Source: Malaya genurostris (Eukaryota; Arthropoda; Insecta; Diptera; Culicidae). Taken from it: 64,000 nt of DNA. The notes beneath the pieces were generated by a model. It searched no databases and was not told the DNA's origin. It worked only from the letters and a program-made list of their open reading frames with translations. Where the stretch lies: the NCBI RefSeq assembly GCF_030247185.1, contig NC_080571.1, positions 71,338,172 to 71,402,171 of the forward strand, given 5' to 3'. Below are positions 10,341-23,448 of the stretch, piece after piece (the stretch's first letter is position 1; each line of letters starts with the position of its first letter). The position numbers were made by a program, and so were the translations under genes.

Positions 10341-11280
10341 CGTTATGTTGACGTATAGCGGAATGAAACCAGTGCTACTAGATTGCCACAATGGTTATTT
10401 CAATAGTATTTAACAAGCTCTTTCAGGTAATATTCGAAGTCGAAACAGTTTTATTGAAATATTAATATCAATAATATAATTAAACTAATGTCACGGATAT
10501 CAAAAAACACACTTTTTGATGATCATTTGAAGAAGAAAAACAATTTTTGTTTTGTAACATTATGAGATAACTTGGCAACTTTGCGAAACCAAATGAGATG
10601 AAAACAAAGCACAATCAGGTGAACTAAGTGAAAAACACAGTTATGGAGACTTTTATTGCTTGTCGGGTATTTTTTTGAAGTTTTTGATCGTTAATTAGTG
10701 GCAAGTGGCAAGTGAACATTACAAATTATGAAGTCATCCAGCATTCAATAGTAATGTAATTGTGCGAAATAGTGATCATGTTTTGAGACGAATCGATTAG
10801 TAGATATTCAGAAACATGACGAACTGGAAATTTTGAGACGAAAATGTGTCCTAAATTGAAAAGTGAATTTATTATAAATGAAAAAACGATCACCGAAGAA
10901 TTTAAAACCATTTCTTTCAATGGGAAAGTGTGACAAACTATTGGTTGCAAAAATGATGTAATTAGAGCAACATTCAATTCTTGTGAGATTTGTGAGAAAG
11001 AAAACGAAAGTAAGAAGATGAAGTGCTGTTACGACCAAAGCAAAGCCTTGATATTACATTTCTGTAGTGGAATTTGACCTTCTGTTTCAATAGACTTCGC
11101 AGCCGAATCAGAGTGTACAGAGTTCCTTCCAGGTCGGGGCTCGAACATACGACAACTGGTTTGTAAGACCAGCACCCGCTGTTGCGACCAAGATTTGGTC
11201 AAATAAGAATGACTGTTAATAGTTTCAATGTTTCAATAGAAATTCATATCATGTCTATATTTCAAATTCAATTCATACAA
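10341..11280. other. Intergenic stretch, partial tRNA-derived-like segment near 11080-11200
   Basis: Most of this shows nothing recognisable. The minus strand at about 11185-11105 carries a B-box-like TGTTCGAGCCCC and a preceding TGGTCTTACAAACCAG arm, as seen in tRNA-derived SINE or LINE tails. No complete cloverleaf or acceptor stem could be drawn. Confidence 0.4.
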
Positions 11281-12170
11281 AATACTGAAAAAAAAATCAG
11301 ATCCAGATTCAGAAACCAGATGGTCAGAATGATTTTCAGAATTTGAGTCCAAAATCTTGTTCAGAATCCTGAGGTCAGATCCAGAATTCCGATTCATGTT
11401 CGGAATTCAGGTCCAGAATCATGCTTCCCAGTTCAAAATTTGATTTAGGTTCAGATCCAAAATTTCTGTCAGGAATTCAGACCCAGAATCTAGGCCGGGG
11501 ATCAGAACTTATGTTCAAAACACACGAAAACCAATGTATTCCCGTCAGGAGTTCAGGTCTATAACCTTGTCCAAAATGTAGGCCTAGAATTCGGATCCCG
11601 ATTTTCACTCAAGAAGCCAGGCCCATGTTCTGAAACTAGATTCAGAATTCAGGTGAAGAGTCAATGTTCTAGTTTCAGGTTCAAAAACTCTGTCAAGAGC
11701 TTATCCGAGGTCAGAATTCTGGCCCAGAACCAAAGTCCAAGTCTAGGTTCAAAATTAAATTCCAGAGTCCACATGCAGAATTCAGGTTCACGTAAAAAAT
11801 CTCTGTCAATAATTTTGGTTCACAATTTGAGTCCAATTTCATAATTTATATCCATAGATCCAGAATTGAGGTCCAGCATCCCGTCCCAGAATTCAGATCC
11901 AAACTAAGAATTCCGGTCCAGAATCGAAGTCCCGATTTTAGGTTCAGAATTCAGATCCTGCACTCAGATCGCAAATTCATGTTCAAAGGTTAGATCAAAT
12001 TACTCAATTCGGGGTCAGGTTATGAGTCCCAATAATAGTACGGAATCCTAGTTTGCAATTCAGATCTTGGCTTAGAATCCATGTACAGAATCAGGGTCCA
12101 AAATCCAAATAAAGAATTCTGTATTAGGTTCAGAATACCGAATCACAATCAAAAACTTTATTCCTTTAGG
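11281..12170. repeat. Degenerate tandem array built on a CCAGAATTCAGGT-like unit
   Basis: For about 900 bp the sequence repeats variants of TTCAGGTCCAGAAT with irregular spacing (for example near 11388, 11466, 11870 and 11940). It mostly lacks long open frames. The spacing is not constant, so it is an old, diverged minisatellite rather than a clean satellite. Similar words, often in reverse complement (GGTTCTGGAATTC type), recur at about 42225-42770. Confidence 0.75.
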
Positions 12171-12450
12171 GTCTCGAATTAACAATTAATTTCTACCGCG
12201 TTGGGATTGGGAAGCAAATTATTTTTTGTATCATTTCTGTCTATTTTATATTTAAATCTCGAGTTAACTGCAAAAATGTTGATTGTCGCATAATTTTAAT
12301 AATTTTTTTCTACTTGGAGGGCAGTAGAACGTAATATATTTAAAATGGGCATTCGGCAAAAAAATTGAGAACCATTGGTTTAAATTGTCAATCCATTTGT
12401 TTTATAAAAATAATCTACAAAAAAATAAATAACAACTTATTCCCAATAAC

Positions 12451-12711
12451 CAGTCACGTACCCAGAGGGGGGGGCCCGAGGGGCCCTGGCCCCTCCCGAA
12501 ATCAAAAACATATAATTATTTAGAATGTCTCAGACATGTGTTACAGAAATAACAAGACAGTAAACGTAATGAAATGTAATACAATATCAGTTCCAGTGGA
12601 AAAATTAAAAGTGTATGTTAAAACAGCCGTAAAAGGCACACCGAGAATTAGATACATAAGTAATCTTCAGTAATGGGTTCCTCCCGAAATGAAATCCTGG
12701 GTACGGGCCTG
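12451..12711. mobile_element. 261-bp hAT-like MITE with perfect 8-bp target duplication
   Basis: CCAATAAC lies directly outside both ends (12443-12450 and 12712-12719). The ends are CAGTCACGTACCCAG at left and CTGGGTACGGGCCTG at right, an imperfect inverted repeat of CAGGCCCGTACCCAG. Just inside both ends is a CCTCCCGAAAT motif, which recurs near 63770. There is no coding capacity. The 8-bp duplication and CAG terminus point to the hAT superfamily. Confidence 0.88.
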
Positions 12712-12719
12712 CCAATAAC

Positions 12720-15700
12720 CGTTCAATTTATAATAACTGACATGCATTGTAAACTTTGTATCGAAATGTTACAATTTTTAAACCTATATATTTTTTCTTC
12801 AATCTCTAGACAGTCGTGAAGGCCGATTATGTTAGTGTAACAATTTTCTTGCTGACGAATATTCGAAAAAGAGACAAACGATGCGAACAAACTGAGCTTA
12901 CCACTAAAGCTTAAAATATGCATTAGATTACTAAATTCTAAAATTTAGTTAGTAAATATAGAAACGCGTATCAATTGAGCTCACAAACAAAATATTAAAA
13001 TAAAAGCTGTAGCACATTTTAGATTAGACTATTATTAATAGCTTAAGGGAATAGAAAAAAAAATCGTTCGAAGTAACAGTGTTCTGCTAACTGAAAGTAA
13101 GGAAAGAGAAACTCCGGAAATTGACTGAAGCTCTATTAACCCCACTGGTTTCCAATTACCTACTACGGAAGTTCCGGAAGTAGTAACCCAAAGAGTTAGA
13201 AGTGGAATCGATCGATTCCTCAAAAATATTTCATGAATTGAAAAGCTGTATTGTTCTCGTAGATGACTAACCAAAGTGCAATTGGTTGGATTTATTTTTG
13301 ATACCCAAAATTGAGGTTGATTCACATTCATTTTCTCTCGGACTCAATACATGAATTTCAGTTCAAGAACCTACCTATATTCTACTATGAATTCCATAGC
13401 AATAGAAAAATTTTTGTTAAATACTTCAGAGTTGTCCTGTACATAGTCCGATTCACTCTCCGTCGTCGTCCATGGTGATATCCTTTTTAAATTTGATACA
13501 TTCGCGATCTTTGAAAAAGTAAACAAAAGAAAATATTATTGGTATAAATACATACCAAAAATATGCGGATATACTCACTATTATTGAATTTCTTTACTAC
13601 AAATAATAATTTATGGCTCTCATTTTTTTTCGAAGGAACATACTACATTACAGAAGAACGAAAGAACGGTCAACAGCATCTACTCAATTTTTGCACTTTC
13701 ATCAGACGTCATATCGATACATTTGATAGAGTTTTACCGATTTTTGGATAAAACATCATATGTTAAATTTTTCAAATACAATCTAACGAACAAACGAAAC
13801 CATAAGCATGATAAGTAATTAAATTTTATGAAACCATGGTTTCTACATTTCCTTTACGAATTCTCAGTGCATTACAATTCTAATTAGATTGTTGATGAAA
13901 CTTTACCCGTTCAACTTATTCTTCAACGCTGCAACGCAAGTGGTAAAGAAACTTCAACTGAGTAATTGATCAAAAGATATTCCTGAAAACTCAATTGACC
14001 ACTTGTAGCGATATATTATTTGTATAAGAAATTGAAAGCAACTTACTTCAAACTTACTTCAAGAAAAATAGATAAGATTTTTAAAAGCCGCTTTTGTGGG
14101 AAAAAATCCTTTCGTTTCATTTCGTAAGCTTTGGCTACTCCCCTTCGGTCGGTTAACATTATTCTTCAGCAAGCATGAAGCCATTGCACACATACTACGC
14201 TACAACATCATCCGATGTGAGGCGATGCTCGTTTCTTTATGCTGTAACCATACGCGCCTCTCTTAGATTTGAGGGTGGCTCAAGATAACAGTGAAAAGGT
14301 TCTGAAACTTTTAGATGTTTAGATTTATACAAATAAAAAGGAAATCTCTTTTTAAGAAAATTCAACAATTTTCGAAATGGCTCCCTCACTTAGGATGATG
14401 ATGCGACGGGATAGTGTTTCTTTAAATACAATCACTACCCCGCAATTCCAAGCATCTTGGAAGGGGCTTCGTTTTTCATGACGTGATAGTCACTTCGGGG
14501 TGGAAGTGGTAGCATTCAAACCTCAGATCTGCGGAGCACAGAGCAGTAGGCGTATTCGTGAAACATGGAACGGAGGCGAAATACTCGCCAGGTTTGGACT
14601 GCTAACATCAAAATAGATGTTGTGTAACCTTTGATTTTGAAGTTTTCTGGTACAAAAAAGTGTGTTTGAAACGTGTTTACAAGTTGTGCCGTGCGAATTT
14701 GTTTCGAAACCAGAACTGTAGCACACTCGTGAAGTGGGAAGAATAACATAAAAAACCAGCTGCAAAGTTCTCGACCTATCCCATCGATTTCTTAAAGGTG
14801 CGTACTTAAAATTGTTTAATCGGACAAATTTTCTCTATTGCCGAAAGAAAAGGATACCATAAAACTAAAAGTTGCTAATCAATCGATAACCACATTGCTT
14901 ATCGAAAACATAAAAAATCCTCCAGACATAAACATATAGCCGTGTTTTGGTTTGGAAACCTTACAACAGTTACAGTCGGATACAAAAAGCTTACGCACAC
15001 TATGGAAGCATATTGTAAATAATGAAGTGATATGCATGGTGGGTTCAACAATATTTCGTCTCTAGTAAAAATCTAAATCAAATTCCTTCAGATGGAAGAC
15101 AGCAATTCTTACACTGCTTCATTACGAGATGGACAGTTTGTATAGGAATCTAAAGTAGAGTAATACAGTACCGTTACGGCATTTAAAAAGAATAATTTCA
15201 GTAATGTGAATCTCTTCAGATAACAAAAAAAAAATAGTCCAGATTTTGAACTCTTGTATCATAGCTCAAAAAATAAGAAGTAAACGAATTTCCAAAGTTG
15301 GTTGTGGAGGCCAAAAATTTCAATTTTCTTAATCTGACAGATAATTTACGTTTACCGAGGATATCGGTTTCGTGCGCGTGGCACATTACCGACATTTTCG
15401 TCGCGTGCGTGGAAAATCGGTATTTATTTATACACATCAGTTGTTGCCGATATGTTCTGCCATCACGTGAACACAAACACGTGTGCAAACAGAATTGGCT
15501 GTAATTGACCTTTTAAATATCCGGCTTTACTGATGAAAATCGAAAGTAGTTTGAATGAATCGCAAACCTGTTGATTAGGTGCCCCGAAATAGCTATCAGG
15601 TAGAAACAGTTCATTCAACAATCGAACCGAAACGACGCACCTAGCATAAGGAGTTCTGAATTAATTTATATTCCAGATGAAATGAAAAGAAATTTTTGAA

Positions 15701-16407
15701 ACCTGTATGGAACAATCGACGACACGATCGGTTGATGAAAAAAGCAATACGAAGCATCCATGCTTTTCGAAGAATCCATAAGCTCAACTTGCAATTACTA
15801 AAGCTAAATATAGCGAGTTCAAATAGTCAGAATGTCATGCATTCCATACCTAAAGTCTTTGCAGCAATAACTACTTAAATACCGGAATCGAGGTAATTTT
15901 CGAGTTCGATTTGAAGGAAAATTGTAATTAGCAGCTGTTGCTTAAAAAGTAATTCCCCCTCGGCCAGAGCAGCCTATAAATGGAAAAAAACAAATTACCG
16001 TGATAAATAGCAATCGATAATTTTGCCAAAATCAGTATGTCAAAGATATCAACTTACTTGAATCTTGCCAAACACCTCTTGGAAAACCAAAGATCGGCAA
16101 ATCGTCAAAGTTCCAAGCTGAAGATGTGCAGTTTTTGCAATGGAATGTGTAAGATGTCAGTGACTTTGCGAGTATATGGTAGTTATTTATGTGCACTTGG
16201 TAAACAGGTCATCTTTAAGAAATAGAAGTGAGCAACGTTGTGTTGGAGTTTTTGATCACCGGAAATAGTACTGCCGAAACGGGAAAGCGCTATAGCCAAA
16301 GCCAGATTGTTTGATCATCAATTAACAATTGATTAACATATTGAAACATTAACAATCATAGTTTTCATAACGATCAATAGTATTCGCCCAGAAGTCGACG
16401 GAATATT
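12720..16407. other. 3.7-kb stretch with no recognised gene
   Basis: Short open frames on both strands (for example 13331-13035 minus, 14749-14516 minus, 15298-15504 plus) match no family known to me. They look like background frames in AT-rich DNA. Somewhat GC-richer patches near 14110-14280, 14380-14760 and 15330-15500 could be old repeat copies or exons of unknown genes; nothing decides between these. Confidence 0.5.
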
Positions 16408-16408
16408 A

Positions 16409-17566
16409 CACGGAACGACCGAAATCAGCATTTTCGCGAAAAATTTAGTTGATTTGCTGATTTTAGTTAGTTATTTTTTGAGACAACTAAAAAAATCTTA
16501 CTTTTGCTGATTTAGATTTTTTATTCTCATTCCCTTAATAATAATAAAATATTTGTTGAAATGACTATTTTTTTTAGTTGAATTCACAAATTAAACGTAC
16601 TGTCATTTCTTAGCTAAGGCACACTTCATATCCAGTCAACTAATTTTTTAGTTGAATTAAAGAAATATAATGTTGTTTTCAACCAATATGAATGGTTGAA
16701 TTGGCTTCTGCAATCTGCAGCTATATGGCGCCCAGTCACCGAAACGGTAACACCTTAATGACTACTAGCCACTAGATGGCACACTACTGCCGAAAAAAAT
16801 TCAGACGCGGTTGTCTTTTCTATATTGGCAGGTATAAATACGATGTTGTGTTGGAGAAAAAGACATAAACGAAACGTAAACATCTTTTTGAATTTTTTTT
16901 CTTCTAAATCACTGTTTCTTCATTCTCACTGAAAACTTTGAGCACTCGGAAAACAAAAACCGAATACAAATAGTACACCGGACGGCACAGCTCGGAAGGT
17001 TTGAAGATACAAAAAACCTTCATCACAATTAGAGTGAAACATTCGAAATTCACATCACTGTTCCGCGTAAAAACATTATTACGCACAATCGCTTCAAGTG
17101 CGCACAAATTCTGAATAAATACACTTTCCACTAACAGTTTACGTCATTTTTACATATCGGTTTAGAAAATTATATAGGGATATATCGTAACACATGCGAA
17201 AAACATCTAAACAATTTGCGAGCAGTTTCAACAAGACTGTCCCTTTTAGCTTTTTAATGGATTGTTTTGCTTTGACACTGCTGTCCTTCAGTAATGACGG
17301 TGATAGATAAATAGAATCAAAGTTTCTGATTTTAATAACGAAATTAGTTGTCAATGAGAATTTCGTGTTGGATTGAAATATTGCTGGTTTGTGTCCAGAA
17401 TATTCGCCAACTAAACACATTCTCTAAAAATAAGAGTTTTTTTCAGCACAGTAAATTCTACATTTTAACTAATTTTATAGTTATTTTGGAAATTTTGTTG
17501 TTAGAATCAACTAATTCAAAAACAGTAATACGAATTAGGCGCAGAGCTAATTTCGGTCGTTCCGTG
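16409..17566. mobile_element. TA-flanked MITE-like element (CACGGAA family), copy 1
   Basis: The ends CACGGAACGACCGAAAT (16409) and ATTTCGGTCGTTCCGTG (to 17566) are inverted repeats of about 22 bp. TA directly flanks both ends (16407-16408, 17567-17568), as expected for a Tc1/mariner-type target. The left arm extends for about 280 bp and contains many TTAGTTGA/TCAACTAA words; the right arm is short. Inside, a minus-strand frame of 93 codons (17420-17139) starts MCLVGEYSGHKPAIFQ and matches no family known to me. It is shared with copy 2 at 20038-21456. Confidence 0.83.
17139..17420 (-). CDS. Short open frame inside CACGGAA element, unknown function
   Basis: The 93-codon frame begins MCLVGEYSGHKPAIFQ and ends NFLNRYVKMT. 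It is basic, with no signal peptide, zinc finger or catalytic motif. The copy at 20500-20715 (+) shares nearly every residue over its last 71 codons, differing at S-L/I-Y-N/K-F. In that copy the ATG position reads AAG, so the upstream 22 codons lack the same start. Conservation may simply reflect two recent copies of one repeat rather than selection. Nothing indicates a transposase domain, so it may not be a real gene. Confidence 0.25.
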   Translation of the reverse strand: MCLVGEYSGHKPAIFQSNTKFSLTTNFVIKIRNFDSIYLSPSLLKDSSVKAKQSIKKLKGTVLLKLLANCLDVFRMCYDISLYNFLNRYVKMT

Positions 17567-17568
17567 TA

Positions 17569-20030
17569 GCAAACGAAAGAATTTAGAATTCGATTTCAAA
17601 ATAAGACACTTTTTGCCTTTCTCATGCAGAGAGACTATGCAATCACTGTGAAAACCGATTTTTGAACCGACGAGATCCGCAAATCCGTGTAACACGACCT
17701 TTCGACGCAGTTCGTCGAGATAGCAAAATATCTATGTGTGTACATTCGTGTGTGTAACATTTTTGTGCACTTTCTTTTCTCAAAGATGGCGGGGCCGATT
17801 ACAACGAACATAGAATCAAATAAAAGGACATATGACCACATACCAAATTCCTGAAATTTACCCGGATCCGAATTCTTGTTCCGGAATTACTGCACTAGAT
17901 TTTCTCTTAAATGACTGGACCGATTTCTACACCGATTCAAATAGAAGGGCCTAGGACACCATAACAATTTTCTTTATTTCACTTAAATCCGACTTTAGGT
18001 ACAGGGTGCCAAAAATTCTATTTTAGAAGTGTTTTGTATTAATGGCCTTGCGAAAAGTAGCGAATTCTTAAAAACATATTAGCAAAATGTTCTAATTTTC
18101 AGATCTTGTTAGTGGATGGCCAAACTAACTCAGGTTATGCCGGTCCCCAGAATCCGGATCCGAAAGTACTGCAAATAATAGTCAAAAATTCTTTGAAAGT
18201 GTAATTTCTCAGAATCAAGAGAATCTTTCAAACATAGACTCAAATAACAGGTTATATGGGCTAATAGTTTGTTATGAAACTCTATCGTAATCCGACTACC
18301 GGTTCCGGTGAAAAGTGTTAAAAATATCAAACTGTCATTAAGAGGACGTAAAACGTAAACGTGCTGCAAAACGTAAGTAGTGTTAGAAACTGTTCCGATA
18401 AATTGTTCTTGCTATTTGGTGGTCTGGCAAATCGGCTTTAGATATATTGCTCCCGATTCCGGAAGGCTAGAACTAGGCTAGAAACTTGAATAAAAACAAA
18501 AAAGTTTGTTTGGAAATAAACTAACATCATCTTCTCAATTTGTAAACAGTTATGAGTCAAATTTGGGAGATCGTTTTTACTTTTTTTGCATTGCTCTAAA
18601 TTACGGGTCGTAATTTCATACACACTTTCTCCGTGTATTTCACGAACCAGAAGCCGGATCTGGATTGAAGTCTATATCAACTTATGGGAACATAATACTT
18701 TTCATTTGAATCAAAGTTAATAGAAATCGGTCTTGCCGTTTCAGAGAAACAGTGATTTCCGTCAATAGTTGCACTATTTATGTATTATTTAATTCCATAT
18801 ACAAAATAGAAATAGTGATTTCCGGATGAGAGTGAATGATAACTTTTTCCGGTACTTTTGGAACCAGAAACAAAAATCCGGCATACCCAAAATCAATGTA
18901 TTCGGTCATCACATAATCAGACCTGACCAATTGTAGAATTATACTGCAAATTGTATCTGGCTCGATTTTTCCGATAATTTATCAGCCAAAAATTTCGGAA
19001 CCATCGTAAGCTTTTGAAAAGCGGGCAAGAGGTCTCTGAGAAAATCGACTGCATTTATTTTTTTAAGTTTTTGCGCTTTTTACTCCAAAAACCGGAAGTT
19101 AGATTCGAATAATATACAATAACAGGCTATGGAACCAAGAGATCTTTCATTTGAATCTAAGTTTGTGACAATCGGTTCAGCCATATCCAAGAAAATCTAG
19201 TGCACATACACACATACATTTATCGATTTTGGCTGAGTAGAATGGTATATGACACACGACACACCGGGCCTTAAAAGGTTATAAAGTCTCATAGGATGAC
19301 ACTAAATTATGAACGAATCCGACATCCGGTTTCGGAATTATAAGGTAAAGATTTTAACAATTGCTTTAAATTTAAACAATAACTATACATTTTAGATCAT
19401 GAAAGTCGATGACCAAATAAACTCACTTATACCGGTACCCGGGTTTCGGTGCCGGGAATACTGGCAATAATGAACAAAAACTTTAAATCGGAACGCACTC
19501 AGATTTATCAAAAATTTTGTATCGAATACTAAGTACCGTAAGTTGTAATGTAAAACTGTAAAACGAAACTCACTTCGTTATACCAGAGACTGCAAAGCCT
19601 ATTTTCATAACCGTCATGGAAAATGACGAACTTTCGTAAAAAAATCTTCTATGTTGGGCTCAAAGCTGTTCCAATTTTTAGGTCATATTAGTTGATGGCC
19701 ATACAAGCCGCTTTCTAATTCTAATCGGTCCCGGAAATACCGGAAACAATTATTAAAAACTCCAAAACAGAACTCCCTTCCATTCGAATGGAATCGAATG
19801 GTCTTTTGACTCCACACCAAATTCCTCAATTTTTTTATACGACTTCCTGTTTCCGGAATTACAGAGAATGATTGATAAAATATTAAATAATGAATAATAT
19901 GAGTAAGGCATCGTTACACTACTAGATGGATTGAAAAAGGTTTTTATATCTTTTTTAAATGAGATTCGGAAAATTGTCACGAAGAATTTAGCAACAACTT
20001 TCATAATCCCGCAACCAAAACACACCACAC
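17569..20030. repeat. Diverged interspersed repeats rich in TCCGGTTCCGGAAT words
   Basis: This stretch holds many TCCGGAA, CCGGTTCCGG and AAATCGGTT words with blocks such as CATTTGAATC-AAGTTTGTGA. A GGTATATGACAC...CACCGGGCC motif occurs near 19244-19270. The same vocabulary recurs at 42790-43290, 45990-46500, 49840-50165 and 56195-56660. It looks like an old, highly repeated mosquito-type family with no intact coding region. No host gene was seen. Confidence 0.6.
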
Positions 20031-20037
20031 AGTTTCG

Positions 20038-21456
20038 CACGGAAAGACCGAAATTAGCATTTTGGCGAAAAAACTAGTTGATTTTCTGAATTTAGTTAGT
20101 TATTTTTTGAGACAACTAAAAAAATCTTACTTTTGCTAATTTAGATTTTTTAATTCTAATTCTCTTAATAATAATAAAATATTTGTTGAAATGGCTATTT
20201 TTTTAGTTGAATTCACCAATTAAACGTGCTGTCATTTCTTAGCTAAGGCACGCTTCATATCCATTCAACTAATTTTTTAGTTGAATTAGAGAAATAAAAC
20301 GTTGTAGCTCTGCGCCTAATTCGTATTACTGTTTTTGAATTAGTTGATTTTAACAACAAAATTTCCAAAATAACTATAAAATTAGTTAAAATTTAGAATT
20401 TACTGTGCTGAAAAAAACTCTTATTTTTAGAGAAAGTGTTTAGTTGGCGAATATTCTGGACACAAACCAGCAATATTTCAATCCAACACGAAATTCTCAT
20501 TGACAACTAATTTCGTTATTAAAATCAGAAACTTTGATTCTATTTATCTATCACCGTCATTACTGAAGGACAGCAGTGTCAAAGCAAAACAATCCATTAA
20601 AAAGCTAAAAGGGACAGTCTTGTTGAAACTGCTCGCAAATTGTTTAGATGTTTTTCGCATGTGTTACGATATATCCATATATAAATTTCTAAACCGATAT
20701 GTAAAAATGACGTAAACTGTTAGTGGAAAGTGTATTTATTCAGAATTTGTGCGCATTTGAAGCGATTGTGGGTAATAGTGTTTTTACGCGGAACAGTGAA
20801 GTGAGTTTCGAATGTTGCACTCTAATTGTACACGTCAAATGATGTTTTTTTGTATCTTTTAACATTCCGGCTACGCCGTCCAACGTACTACTTGTATTCG
20901 GTTTTTGTTTTCCGAGTGCTCAAAGTTTTCAGTGAGAGAGTCGATTTCGCGAAGAAAACAGCGATTTAGAAGTAAAATTTCCAAAAAGAAGTTTATGTTT
21001 CGCTTATGTCTTTTTCTCCAATACAACATCGTATCTATACCTGCAAATATATGTAGAAAAGATAACCGCGACTGAAATTTTTTTCGGTACTAGTGTGCCA
21101 TCTAGTGGCTAGTAGTCGTTACGGTGTTAACGAGCGCCATATAGCTGCTAATTGCAGAAACCAATTTAACCATTTATGTTGGTTGAAAACAACGTTTTAT
21201 TTCTCTAATTCAACTAAAAAATTAGTTGAATGGATATGAAGCGTGCCTTAGCTAAGAAATGACAGCACGTTTAATTGGTGAATTCAACTAAAAAAATAGC
21301 CATTTCAACAAATATTTTATTATTATTAAGAGAATTAGAATTAAAAAATCTAAATTAGCAAAAGTAAGATTTTTTTAGTTGTCTCAAAAAATAACTAACT
21401 AAATTCAGAAAATCAACTAGTTTTTTCGCCAAAATGCTAATTTCGGTCTTTCCGTG
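20038..21456. mobile_element. CACGGAA-family element, copy 2, with long (about 265-bp) inverted arms
   Basis: The ends CACGGAAAGACCGAAAT (20038) and ATTTCGGTCTTTCCGTG (to 21456) are mirror images. The inverted arms extend for about 265 bp (20038-20303 against 21190-21456). TA flanks the right end only; the left flank reads CG. The core (about 20305-21190) is the reverse complement of copy 1's core, including the 71-codon frame at 20500-20715. Copy 2 has a long arm where copy 1 ends abruptly, so one was shortened or the other converted. Confidence 0.82.
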
Positions 21457-21696
21457 TACATCATTTTCAATCCGGTAGAAGATGCTACAAGAACTCGAGT
21501 CTCTCAACGCATGAACCGCTAGAGAATTTTTCTACATTTCTTCGCTCCACTTCATACTCTGAGTATTTCACGGCCCTTAAAAAAATTACAGTCTGATAAT
21601 GATTGGTGCAGTGAGGAATTTACCAAGAGAGAATCGCAAGTTGACAATTATCGCAGAAAATCGAATCGATGATTCGACTTGATGATTCTCATACTA

Positions 21697-22931
21697 CACG
21701 CAGAGAATTTTTTTTTAAATAGAACCAAAATTGGGTTTCACGCAACGATTTATTTTGTTAAAATAGTGACAAAAGAAAATCTGGTTTGATATAGAAAATA
21801 TTGCTGCTTGAAACTACAAAACATGATAATCAATTTTACTCAGTGTGTTAGCTTGTTTCAAACGACATTTTGATAAGAACAACAAATATTTCACTTGTGC
21901 GTTCCTGTCAATGTCTTGACAAACAATTTCACAGTGAATTCAATTTGAAAAATTTGTTATGAATGAACGAACTTTAGATAAAGTTAGGAATTGTTGCGCT
22001 TTGAATTCACAAACTATTTAGTTGAAATAAATTACCTTAAATTTAGTCATTTCAACAAACGCTTTTCTTTGTTGAAATCATACATTTTTGTTTGTTTTTA
22101 AAAATAAAATGATTTCTTTCAAACTAATTTACAGGGTTATATTTTATACTACTTTTATTTCGATTTATATTGGTTCAAAAATTTCTAGAAAACTTTATCT
22201 TTAATTTAGAATATTTTTAAGACTTTTGATCGTTTCGTCATTCCGTTGCTACACGATCGTATTATTTACATGCCGCAGTAAAGCCATGTTTTTTATTTTT
22301 ATAGTATCCGGTGCTCGGTGCTCCATCAGTCCGGTCAAAACAGCGAACCTGCATCAAATATTTTTTGTAAAAAAAATGTGTCATGTATATTATTATATGC
22401 AAATTTTTAAAATATACTTAATCATCAATACATACACTTGAATTGTTGGAAACCTCCTAGGAAATGAAAGAAGCAAACTTCTTTCGCGGGAGACAAAAAT
22501 GCAGTGGTTTATACGCGCGAGAAAAAACATGTTCTGGTTTATATGAAATAAAACTAACACGGTTCATTTAAACAGTAAACTTAGTTGTATTATTACACAA
22601 ATAATATCATAGATAAATAGAACCAAGTTTTTTCTTGATGTTAAGGTATAGCAGGATTGAGTCAACGAGAACATTGCCGATAACATTAACTCAACTTTGG
22701 TTGACATGTAAAAAATTGTTAGTTTATTTCAACAATAAACTCAGCGGGAACAAATATATTTTTGGTTTGGTTGGACCAAAATTTTGATTCAAATAAAACA
22801 AAGATCATTGTTTTTGTTGAAGGGAGAAATTGGTTTGTAACAATCATATTCTAGCTTGAAATGAATATAAATCAAATTTTAAAAACTACTAACTGTTTTG
22901 TTATTTTAAACATGCTCAATTTCTCTGCGTG
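21697..22931. mobile_element. TA-flanked MITE-like element with CACGCAGAGAA termini
   Basis: CACGCAGAGAATTT at 21697 is mirrored by AATTTCTCTGCGTG ending at 22931, and TA lies outside both ends (21695-21696, 22932-22933). Internal TTTGTTGAAAT/ATTTCAACAAA words occur near 22045-22080. No transposase frame is present. The CACG start and TA target resemble the CACGGAA elements upstream, but the ends differ beyond the first four bases, so it is a separate family. Confidence 0.8.
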
Positions 22932-22933
22932 TA

Positions 22934-23448
22934 GGTTGCAACATTTCAAAACCTTTGTGTGGAGCATTCACATACATTTTCATAGACACAACTTATACAA
23001 AGGTTATATGCACATAGTTAGAATAAGCGGCAATAGTAAAATGATTCTATCGCAATTATCCCCTGCCCATACAGAATCGGATCGCGAAACGAGAATAAGC
23101 GACCGTTTGTTGCTTCAGAGAGAATCCCCACAGCAGCGAGATAACCTTCGATTCTCAGACAGGTCATCGAGAGAAATTCGCTCTCGCACTGGTGTCGATT
23201 CTACGTTAAATGAACCATGCCGGTTTTTTGTTGCTGCGATGATATCCGTCTCTCTTTGATGACACTGATTAAATCGTGTGAAGAGTAGCTAGCGATCGTT
23301 CTTTAATACGATAAAAGCCATCCTTGTGGTGCACACAATCTGAGACTACCAGAAAGAACGTAATTACCAAATTTCGGTATACATTCACTCTTTTAGACGT
23401 CAATCCATCGACGAGAAATAGAAGAGTGCGTGCAGAAGTAAAAATATC
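22934..23448. other. Unassigned stretch
   Basis: The open frame at 22861-23259 spans the end of the preceding element and unique sequence and resembles nothing known to me, so it is not called as a gene. Confidence 0.5.

Noticed and set aside
11105..11185. Minus-strand B-box-like sequence suggesting a tRNA or SINE head
   Set aside because: TGTTCGAGCCCC and one stem are visible but no complete cloverleaf or A box at the proper distance; mentioned only as tRNA-derived-like.
22861..23259. 132-codon open frame (+)
   Set aside because: It starts inside a TIR element and crosses its boundary at 22931; no protein-like features.
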